Positions 32,076 to 37,403 of a stretch of 38,445 nt of DNA are shown here, piece by piece. The translations under genes were made by a program, and so were the position numbers. The stretch lies in the IMG/VR virus record IMGVR_UViG_3300020478_000023, positions 1 through 38,445 of that record, one strand, 5' to 3'. Within the stretch, counting starts at the first letter, position 1, and each line of letters starts with the position of its first letter. The notes below the pieces were generated by a model, which worked only from the letters and a program-made list of their open reading frames with translations, was not told the origin of the DNA and ran no database searches. Origin of the DNA: a virus.

Positions 32076-32498
32076 ATGCTTCAAGATATACCTACAATGA
32101 CTCCAGTAGCTAGATTAAATATTCCTCCATGTCCTAAACCTAGAATGACAAAAGCTGATCGCTGGCGTAAAAGGCAAAGTGTATTGAAGTTTTTTGCCTT
32201 CAGGGATGCAGTAAGGCAATATAAGGAGAGTAAAGTTGTCTTACAAAGTTCTTATCATTCTCATCACTTGGAATTTGAATCATTTGAGATTGAATTTCAT
32301 GTTCCTATGCCTAAGTCATGGAGTAAAAAGAAAAAAGGATCTATGAATGGTTCTGCACACCAACAAAGACCTGATCTTGACAACTATCTAAAGGCTTGGA
32401 AAGATTCGGTTTATGAAGAAGATGCTATTGTGTGGAGAGTAAAGGCATCTAAACTGTGGACTGATGGAACAGGACACATAATAATAAAGGAAATATGA
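32076..32498 (+). CDS. rusA: RusA-like Holliday junction resolvase (140 aa)
   Basis: RPDLDNYLKAWKDSV (98-112) carries the RusA signature: D100, D102 and K106, with E115/D116 in the place of the second acidic pair. The N-terminal beta strands (VARLNIPPCPKPRMT) and ESFEIEFHVPMPKSWS are also typical. Length is normal (RusA about 120-140). It would cut branched intermediates before packaging. Ribosome site AGAAAGGAATAT. Confidence 0.9.
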   Translation: MLQDIPTMTPVARLNIPPCPKPRMTKADRWRKRQSVLKFFAFRDAVRQYKESKVVLQSSYHSHHLEFESFEIEFHVPMPKSWSKKKKGSMNGSAHQQRPDLDNYLKAWKDSVYEEDAIVWRVKASKLWTDGTGHIIIKEI

Positions 32499-32755
32499 TG
32501 GAATATGAAGTAAAGAAACTATGGAAGGGTCACCTAGTCTCACTTCGAGACTATACTGTTAACAAAGGAATCAAGGAAGGAGGTATCACAGTCAAACATA
32601 ACAATGAAACCATGTTCTTATCCCCTGAGACTTTAAAGAATGGATCAGAACAAACTAAAGAGGTGAAAAGCAAGTACAAAGATGGTCAAACCTATAATCT
32701 GGTGGACTATCGCTGGAAACCTGATGATGAAACTCAAGAAGAATTACCATTTTAG
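32495..32755 (+). CDS. Unknown protein with SSB-like C-terminal tip (86 aa)
   Basis: Coupled to RusA by an ATGA-type overlap and followed at once by the SSB gene. The body is a small beta-rich basic domain (VKKLWKGHLVSLRDYTVNKG, GITVKHNNETMFLSPETL). The end, DDETQEELPF, resembles the acidic DDDIPF tip by which bacterial SSB recruits partner proteins. The SSB encoded next lacks such a tip. A partner of SSB or a mimic of its tail is possible. Not recognised otherwise. Confidence 0.65.
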   Translation: MMEYEVKKLWKGHLVSLRDYTVNKGIKEGGITVKHNNETMFLSPETLKNGSEQTKEVKSKYKDGQTYNLVDYRWKPDDETQEELPF

Positions 32756-32765
32756 AAAGGAAATT

Positions 32766-33164
32766 ATGAATAGATGGCATGGATTTGGTTGGGTAGCGCA
32801 AGCACCTGATCATGGACAAACAAATACAGGAACTCAGTATTGCAACTTCTCAATTGGAATACATGAAACTAGAAGGAAGAAAAATGAAAATCAGAAATCT
32901 TTCTTCATTGACTGTGTTGCATATGGAGATACAGCAGAATGGCTTAAGTCTGTAGGACAGGGCAGCCAGATTGTTATTGAGGATGGAGAGATCCAGGAAC
33001 AAACCTGGAAAGATAACCAGGATCGCTGGCAAAAGAAAATACGTATCCTAATTCACAAGTTTATTGCTCCAGAGGTTTTTAAGGGCAGTAAAAAGAATCG
33101 TGAAGCTGGTCAGAACCTAACTATGGAAGAAGCTAAAGATCAAATGGCTTCAACATTCCCATAA
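32766..33164 (+). CDS. ssb: Single-stranded DNA-binding protein (132 aa)
   Basis: Start 32766 follows AGAAAGGAAATT; an upstream in-frame start would add residues from the end of the previous gene and lacks a site. The OB-fold pattern is clear: WVAQAPD (9-15), GTQYCNFSIGIHE (about 22-34), KSFFIDCVAYGDTAEWL (about 44-60), GSQIVIEDGEIQEQTW and IRILIHKFIAPEVF. It ends with MASTFP rather than an acidic DDDIPF tip. It protects single strands in replication and recombination. Inverted repeats follow the stop. Confidence 0.88.
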   Translation: MNRWHGFGWVAQAPDHGQTNTGTQYCNFSIGIHETRRKKNENQKSFFIDCVAYGDTAEWLKSVGQGSQIVIEDGEIQEQTWKDNQDRWQKKIRILIHKFIAPEVFKGSKKNREAGQNLTMEEAKDQMASTFP

Positions 33165-33171
33165 TCTAACC

Positions 33172-33251
33172 TGTCCATAGTGTCCATAGTAAAATCATAT
33201 ACTTAATTTATTATTATGAAATTAAAAGTACTATGGACATGTGGACACTAT
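33172..33251. repeat. Nested inverted repeats of TGTCCATAG around AT-rich DNA
   Basis: TGTCCATAG occurs twice in tandem (33172-33180 and 33181-33189) and again inverted. TGTCCATAGTA (33181-33191) pairs with TACTATGGACA (33229-33239), 11 bp perfect, around 37 bp of AT-rich sequence. A second, overlapping pair is ATAGTGTCCA (33177-33186) with TGGACACTAT (33242-33251). Such iterated, inverted sites with an AT-rich centre are typical of replication origins or multi-site operators. It lies between the SSB gene and a 76-aa gene. Confidence 0.6.
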
Positions 33252-33273
33252 AACCATCTTAATAGGAGATTAT

Positions 33274-33504
33274 ATGAAAACAAGTGAAATAGGAAAGCAC
33301 TTTGTTATGCGTAAAAATACTCCTGCAGAGAATAAGTATATTGATATGCTTATTAAGGAGGGAGAAAGTAAATATGGGAAATCAGACGCACACGGTCATT
33401 TAGTACAAGATTATGTACATAATAAACTTGTAGCAGAAGGAAAGCGTTTTAAAGTCCCTCTAATTCCTGGAGAATTGGTTGGATATAAACCGAAGAATGT
33501 TTAA
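33274..33504 (+). CDS. Unknown early protein (76 aa)
   Basis: Start 33274 is preferred (AGGAG eight bases upstream); a GTG start at 33241 lies inside the repeats. Basic, soluble (KTSEIGKHFVMRKNTPAENK; HGHLVQDYVHNKLVAEGKRF). No domain recognised. If the repeats upstream form an origin or operator, this protein is a candidate for binding them, by position only. Confidence 0.6.
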   Translation: MKTSEIGKHFVMRKNTPAENKYIDMLIKEGESKYGKSDAHGHLVQDYVHNKLVAEGKRFKVPLIPGELVGYKPKNV

Positions 33505-33516
33505 TGGAGAAGAATT

Positions 33517-33765
33517 ATGAGTAAACAATCACATAAACATCCATTTAAAGCAAGTATGTCTTTAAATAAAGATCAATTAGATAAAGACAAACTACGAACA
33601 GAAGTTAAGAACGCTACGATAGAGTACCTTAAAACAAATAAGATACACTATCAGGCTAATTCCCCTAATGGGAAGGTAACATCAGTAGGAATACGAGATT
33701 TAGGATCTTATTCTGATTCTGCTGAATTTTATTATCTTGAAGAGTCTCTTGAGACTAATTATTAA
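33517..33765 (+). CDS. Unknown last early protein (82 aa)
   Basis: Start behind ATGGAGAAGAATT. A basic, Lys/Ser-rich N-terminal half (SKQSHKHPFKASMSLNKDQL) and a more beta-like C-terminal half (KVTSVGIRDLGSYSDSAEFYYLEESL). It is the last rightward gene; its stop overlaps the stop of the convergent peptidase gene by four bases. Not recognised. Confidence 0.6.
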   Translation: MSKQSHKHPFKASMSLNKDQLDKDKLRTEVKNATIEYLKTNKIHYQANSPNGKVTSVGIRDLGSYSDSAEFYYLEESLETNY

Positions 33766-33785
33766 TAAGACCACATTGTAGGTCT
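33743..33785. terminator. Weak hairpins at the convergent gene ends
   Basis: AGTCT-CTTG-AGACT (33743-33756) lies at the end of the rightward gene and is followed by AATTATTAATAA. AGACC/GGTCT (33768-33785) lies at the end of the leftward gene and, read leftward, is followed by TATTAATAATT. Both stems are only 5 bp. They may limit read-through between the two operons but are not convincing terminators on their own. Confidence 0.3.
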
Positions 33786-34157
33786 AGGGTGTTTATCATC
33801 AGAGAGTGTGTCTATGTGAATAAATCTCTTTGCATGGGTGCCTCTCTGAGATATTCCAACTCCACTTACTCCATGTTTCCTCGCAATATCAATTAATCTT
33901 AATGCATCAGCTCCTGCAATAAGAATATCACTTGCCTGAGTACCATTAGTTCTAGGAACGTGGGGTCCATTCTTTCCAGTTGAACTCACTTGCATATTCC
34001 TCTTGGCACAGCGTACTCCACTTGAAATTCTCAAAGGTCTTTGCATTTCATCTCTTATATTCTGTAATATAGACATGAAGTCAGGATCCATTGAGTCCTC
34101 ACCGCAGCCACAGCTGCACATCATTTCCGCACTACTAAAATTTTTAGTAAGCATCAT
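33762..34157 (-). CDS. M15-type peptidase endolysin (131 aa; 149 aa from an upstream start)
   Basis: A zinc peptidase of the M15_3/DUF882 type that cuts peptidoglycan peptides. SGVRC (46-50), GPHV (H66), ASD (D77) and FIHID (H114, D116) hold the expected metal ligands and active-site residues. Start 34157 is chosen because AGGAGG lies six bases upstream. Starting at 34211 instead adds GTRRQFNGLVIGGLAMML, which resembles a short twin-arginine export signal but has no ribosome site. It follows membrane proteins in a lysis-like cluster. Confidence 0.8.
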   Translation of the reverse strand: MMLTKNFSSAEMMCSCGCGEDSMDPDFMSILQNIRDEMQRPLRISSGVRCAKRNMQVSSTGKNGPHVPRTNGTQASDILIAGADALRLIDIARKHGVSGVGISQRGTHAKRFIHIDTLSDDKHPRPTMWSY

Positions 34158-34220
34158 AGCTAGTCCTCCTATTACTAACCCATTGAATTGTCGTCTAGTA
34201 CCAACCCACATGGGTTAATT

Positions 34221-34246
34221 ACACTAAGAAGTATTACTTCTTGTGT
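34221..34246. repeat. Inverted repeat at the end of the 58-aa gene
   Basis: ACAC plus AAGAAGTA (34221-34224, 34226-34233) pairs with TACTTCTT plus GTGT (34235-34246), 12 bp with one bulged T and a single central base. It covers the stop codon of the 58-aa gene, just upstream of the peptidase. It could be a protein-binding site or a mRNA stem; there is no T-run. Confidence 0.4.
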
Positions 34247-34410
34247 CCCAATGATTCTTTTAGCATCTTGACTAACTTATCATCTACATCACTGTCAGTC
34301 TTTTTTGCTAAAGTTTCTAATAATAATATTATGACTTTTTCGATAACTTTACTGTTACCTAGAAATGATAAAGCCATACTTTTTACTACTCCTGCAATAA
34401 TAAATGGCAT
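34234..34410 (-). CDS. Small amphipathic protein in lysis cluster (58 aa)
   Basis: ATG 34410 overlaps the stop of the 74-aa gene (TAATG). The product begins with a hydrophobic segment (PFIIAGVVKSMALSFLG, 2-18), then a second amphipathic helix (KVIEKVIILLLETLAKK, about 21-37) and a charged C-terminus. A small, two-helix protein in this place could help perforate the membrane. No family recognised. Confidence 0.55.
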   Translation of the reverse strand: MPFIIAGVVKSMALSFLGNSKVIEKVIILLLETLAKKTDSDVDDKLVKMLKESLGHKK

Positions 34411-34634
34411 TATTTCTCCTTTATAATATCTAATTGTTTGAGTATTTCATACTGTGATCCTTGAATAATTTCTAGCTTTTCAGTATGCCAGTCCAATTTC
34501 TCATGAATCTTTGTAAGCTGGTATTCCATAACAGCAACTTCTTCACTCATACTCCATACTTCAGAATGGATTGTCCAGACCCAAGCAGTTATGAACAATA
34601 CAAAAGCCCAATGCCACATCTTACTAGTCATCAT
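34410..34634 (-). CDS. Membrane-anchored coiled-coil protein (74 aa)
   Basis: One N-terminal membrane helix (WHWAFVLFITAWVWTI, about 7-22) followed by a Glu/Lys-rich coiled coil (YQLTKIHEKLDWHTEKLEII, about 37-56). This is the layout of inner-membrane spanin-type proteins. It overlaps the preceding similar gene (TAATG) and the next one. It may act in outer-membrane disruption; no specific motif proves this. Confidence 0.6.
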   Translation of the reverse strand: MMTSKMWHWAFVLFITAWVWTIHSEVWSMSEEVAVMEYQLTKIHEKLDWHTEKLEIIQGSQYEILKQLDIIKEK

Positions 34635-34900
34635 TAGTGCGAACCTATATTGCGACCAACTTGTATGCGTAGGTCTGTTAAAGTTGTTTCTACCTTTTCC
34701 ATCTGGCCCTCAAACTTTTCTTCTGCCATATGAAGATGTTCAAGGTGAATTGTGTGTTGCTGTATTATTTCATCAAGCTCTAAAACGGTTGTAAATAACC
34801 ATGTTACAATGGACAAAAGTAAAATGCCCAAAACTGGCGTACCAATTTTGACGACATTGTGTTCAAAAACTGATTGCGCTTTGCCACCATTATCATCCAT
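34634..34900 (-). CDS. Membrane-anchored coiled-coil protein (88 aa)
   Basis: Start 34900 follows AAGGAGAATTGTA; an upstream in-frame start at 34927 has no site. The membrane helix is at about 17-39 (VKIGTPVLGILLLSIVTWLFTTV), followed by a coiled coil (about 42-80). It has the same design as the 74-aa protein after it, so the pair may be paralogues or two parts of a spanin-like system. His-rich at 50-57. Confidence 0.6.
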   Translation of the reverse strand: MDDNGGKAQSVFEHNVVKIGTPVLGILLLSIVTWLFTTVLELDEIIQQHTIHLEHLHMAEEKFEGQMEKVETTLTDLRIQVGRNIGSH

Positions 34901-34934
34901 TACAATTCTCCTTTTCTGTAAAGCCATTCAGTCC

Positions 34935-35156
34935 TTAAAAATTGTAATTAACTGGTTTAGTCTTTTTTTTCTTCTGTTTAATTGACATATGCTTAGTTAC
35001 TTGTACTTCTTCCACTTCTTCTTTAGGATTTACTGCCTTATCAAAATGTTCGATAGTAAGTTTATCATCTGAACCAGTTTCTTCCTTCCATCTCTCTACT
35101 CTTTCATTATCTCTTTCTGATGGTTTAAATAGAAACTTCTTTATCTTATTCCACAT
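34935..35156 (-). CDS. Unknown charged protein (73 aa)
   Basis: A soluble, highly charged protein (FLFKPSERDNERVERWKEET) with a Lys-rich C-terminus (IKQKKKKTKPVNYNF). The first ten residues could be a short amphipathic helix (WNKIKKFLF). The start lies inside the lipoprotein gene, 11 nt before its stop, so translation is coupled. Not recognised. Confidence 0.55.
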   Translation of the reverse strand: MWNKIKKFLFKPSERDNERVERWKEETGSDDKLTIEHFDKAVNPKEEVEEVQVTKHMSIKQKKKKTKPVNYNF

Positions 35157-35325
35157 CGCAATCTACATTCCTGTTAAATTGTACACATTGCCAATAAGGT
35201 CTTACATAATCACGTTTATAAGAATTCGTACCTTTGTATGGCTTTTCATCAACAGTATAGCCTGTTAGAACTGCCGAAGAACTACAAGCTGAAAGTAAAA
35301 AGAATATTAAGCTAAGTCTTACCAT
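35146..35325 (-). CDS. Small lipoprotein (59 aa), possible outer-membrane spanin
   Basis: ATG 35325 lies in the end of the holin-like gene. The N-terminus is a short signal peptide (VRLSLIFFLLSAC, 2-14) with a perfect lipobox LSAC, Cys14 being the lipidation site. The mature part is 46 residues, polar, with Cys47 and Cys56. A short lipoprotein in a lysis cluster is the hallmark of an Rz1-type outer-membrane spanin, although it is not Pro-rich. Its likely partner would be one of the two membrane/coiled-coil proteins downstream. Confidence 0.65.
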   Translation of the reverse strand: MVRLSLIFFLLSACSSSAVLTGYTVDEKPYKGTNSYKRDYVRPYWQCVQFNRNVDCDVE

Positions 35326-35638
35326 TCATGTGTTCCTCATGTTCCTGATCTCTTTTGTCTTTAAACCAGTAATCGGTGATTTTGACAAGTATTGCAACAT
35401 ACGTTCCCACAAGGATATTAACCAGATCACGACTCGCCTCTTGAACTTCTGCATAGAATAATAGGTAGAGCAAAATAAGAAACGTAACTGCATTGGCAAC
35501 CGATATAATGAATCTCGCCCAGAAATTAAGTAGTTTCCTATTCTCCAGTGGATCTCCACCGCCACCGAATAGAGTTTTGTGGTGTTCTTCATCTGGTGCT
35601 GACTCTAGTTTTAGATTGTGTGTATCTTTCCCTGCCAT
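35312..35638 (-). CDS. Holin-like membrane protein (108 aa)
   Basis: Two membrane helices at about 41-62 (ARFIISVANAVTFLILLYLLFY) and 71-92 (DLVNILVGTYVAILVKITDYWF), a polar N-terminal tail of 35 residues and a charged C-terminus (KDKRDQEHEEHMNGKT). Size, two helices and charged ends fit a class II holin. It is the best holin candidate, ahead of the lipoprotein and the peptidase. Assignment by topology and position. Confidence 0.6.
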   Translation of the reverse strand: MAGKDTHNLKLESAPDEEHHKTLFGGGGDPLENRKLLNFWARFIISVANAVTFLILLYLLFYAEVQEASRDLVNILVGTYVAILVKITDYWFKDKRDQEHEEHMNGKT

Positions 35639-35650
35639 CCATTATTTAAT

Positions 35651-35845
35651 TTACCATTTACCTATTGGACACGTTGCAGCTTGCAGTTTGTTTTTTATGT
35701 TCATAAAACAACCACATTTTTTACAGGTTGTAGTGCTTTTTATATATTCATCACAGGTTTCACAAATATCTTTTCTTGTTTTAACAGTTTCTTCATCAGC
35801 TCTAGCAACAGATATAGCTTTTATTTTATCTAATATTACACCCAT
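35651..35845 (-). CDS. Small Cys-rich zinc-ribbon protein (64 aa)
   Basis: Cys28-x2-Cys31 and Cys41-x2-Cys44, then Cys46 and a C-terminal CPIGKW (Cys59). The pattern C-E-x-C ... CKKCGCFM ... CPxGKW is common in a small phage protein family of unknown role found near tail genes. It probably binds one zinc ion. Start behind CAGGATAATT, 2 nt after the previous stop. Confidence 0.65.
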   Translation of the reverse strand: MGVILDKIKAISVARADEETVKTRKDICETCDEYIKSTTTCKKCGCFMNIKNKLQAATCPIGKW

Positions 35846-35847
35846 AA

Positions 35848-36114
35848 TTATCCTGGCAACTCAACCGCAGTTACATTGTTATCTGAATCAAATGTTATTG
35901 CAGTATGCGGAACTAGCAACATAGCATACGGAGGGTCATTAGTTTTCATTAATCCACTAAGTCCAGCATAATGATCTTCATCCAGAGGAACTTTAACCCA
36001 TGCTCCATCTTCCCAAACAAAATGTGATGGTTCTGGCGGATTACCATCGCTATCATTATTGAACCCAAGTGTTAAACTCCCTACTCCTAAACAATAAATT
36101 TTTTCGTCAGCCAT
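35848..36114 (-). CDS. Unknown small protein after adhesin (88 aa)
   Basis: An acidic, beta-type protein with aromatic residues (SHFVWEDGAWVKVPLDEDHY, about 30-49) and no membrane segment. It follows the glycine-rich adhesin by 8 nt with an AAAGG site. It could be a tail-fibre accessory or chaperone. Not recognised. Confidence 0.6.
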   Translation of the reverse strand: MADEKIYCLGVGSLTLGFNNDSDGNPPEPSHFVWEDGAWVKVPLDEDHYAGLSGLMKTNDPPYAMLLVPHTAITFDSDNNVTAVELPG

Positions 36115-36122
36115 ATTTACCT

Positions 36123-37403
36123 TTATGTATATGCACCAGCTATTGTACCATTATTAGTAATAGTAACACTAGAATGGTTCCCATTAAGTATTGAATATCC
36201 AGCAGCACCCGAACTTGCTGTTCCGTAATTTCCTCCTGCGGTTCCTGAACTTCCTGAACTACCAATATTACCAGTAGCACCAGTATTACCAGAACTCCCT
36301 GTATTTCCAGTTGCACCGCCATCACAACCACAAGAACCATAAGTTCCACAGTCTCCGCACCCTGCAGAACCTCCTCCTGCTCCACCTGATCCACCGCTTC
36401 CTGAGCCTCCACCACTTCCACTACTTCCAGTTGAACCACCAGCACCAGAAGAACCTGCATCTCCAGTAGTATTATTACAAGATACTAAAGCACCAGAGCA
36501 ACTGTTTGTCCATCCTGCTCCAGCACCTCCAGCACCTCCATCACCTCCAGCTCCTCCGCTACCACCAGAACCACCAGTTCCTCCTGTACCTCCTGATCCT
36601 CCTGCTCCACCACAACCAAAACTATTACAGATACTAAAACAAACTACTCCAAAAGGCCATCCCCAATCGGATAAAAAGTTTCCCAAATATGCTCTACCTC
36701 GACCGCCTGTTCCGCCTGTGCCTCCAGTTCCACCTTGTCCTCCTGTACCTCCTGTACCTCCATTGCCTCCTGCGCCTCCATTGCCTCCTCCACCGCCTCC
36801 AACAATGTATCCTCCAGAATTTACAGTGACATTAACTTCTCCACCAGTATAATCTATATTTAATGCATGTGTTCCAGCACCTCCCGATCCACCAGCGCCA
36901 CCAGCACTTCCAGATGAGCCACCACTACCACTTGAACCTGATGAGCCTCCTGAACCTCCTGATCCATTAAAATTACTATGGCTATTACATCCCAAAGATA
37001 ACCCTCCCATACTATATCCACATCCACCAGAACCGCCTCCGCCTCCGCTTCCGCCAGAGCCTCCTGATCCACCGCTACCTCCACTTCCTCCGCTTCCTCC
37101 AGCACCGTTTGTGCCACCAGTACCCATAATATAACTGCCACTTCTTACAATAATATTAATTACCGTATCAGCAGCCCATCCAGAACCAGTAGATAGTCCA
37201 TATTGACTTGTACTTCCAGTTTTTGAATATAATCCTATTCCAGTTGTACCATCACCTACATATGCAGTAATAGTACCAGCTTTTGCAACATCCCATCCTA
37301 ATCCAACAGCTTTAGTTTGTAAATTTGCATGTTGTTCATCAGCAGTATATGTCAGCTCCATTTCCTGACCTGCTTTTAGACCTCTATGATGTCTAACTAA
37401 CAT
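36123..37403 (-). CDS. Glycine-rich gp38-like tail adhesin (426 aa)
   Basis: Residues 1-92 form an ordinary N-terminal domain (AGQEMELTYTADEQ; VAKAGTITAYVGDGTTG). From 93 on there are glycine-rich blocks built on GGS, GGT and GGA triplets (about 93-127, 147-178, 202-236, 265-298, 313-350), separated by non-glycine loops containing all eleven or so cysteines (GCGYSMGGLSLGC; VVCFSICNSFGC; NSCSGALVSCN; GCGDCGTYGSCGC). A V-x-I/V-x(2-3)-G-x-I-x-G motif appears three times (about 83-94, 190-202, 412-424). T-even gp38 receptor-binding proteins have this design: polyglycine II helices carrying variable loops. Its gene overlaps the fibre gene stop. Confidence 0.7.
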   Translation of the reverse strand: MLVRHHRGLKAGQEMELTYTADEQHANLQTKAVGLGWDVAKAGTITAYVGDGTTGIGLYSKTGSTSQYGLSTGSGWAADTVINIIVRSGSYIMGTGGTNGAGGSGGSGGSGGSGGSGGSGGGGGSGGCGYSMGGLSLGCNSHSNFNGSGGSGGSSGSSGSGGSSGSAGGAGGSGGAGTHALNIDYTGGEVNVTVNSGGYIVGGGGGGNGGAGGNGGTGGTGGQGGTGGTGGTGGRGRAYLGNFLSDWGWPFGVVCFSICNSFGCGGAGGSGGTGGTGGSGGSGGAGGDGGAGGAGAGWTNSCSGALVSCNNTTGDAGSSGAGGSTGSSGSGGGSGSGGSGGAGGGSAGCGDCGTYGSCGCDGGATGNTGSSGNTGATGNIGSSGSSGTAGGNYGTASSGAAGYSILNGNHSSVTITNNGTIAGAYT

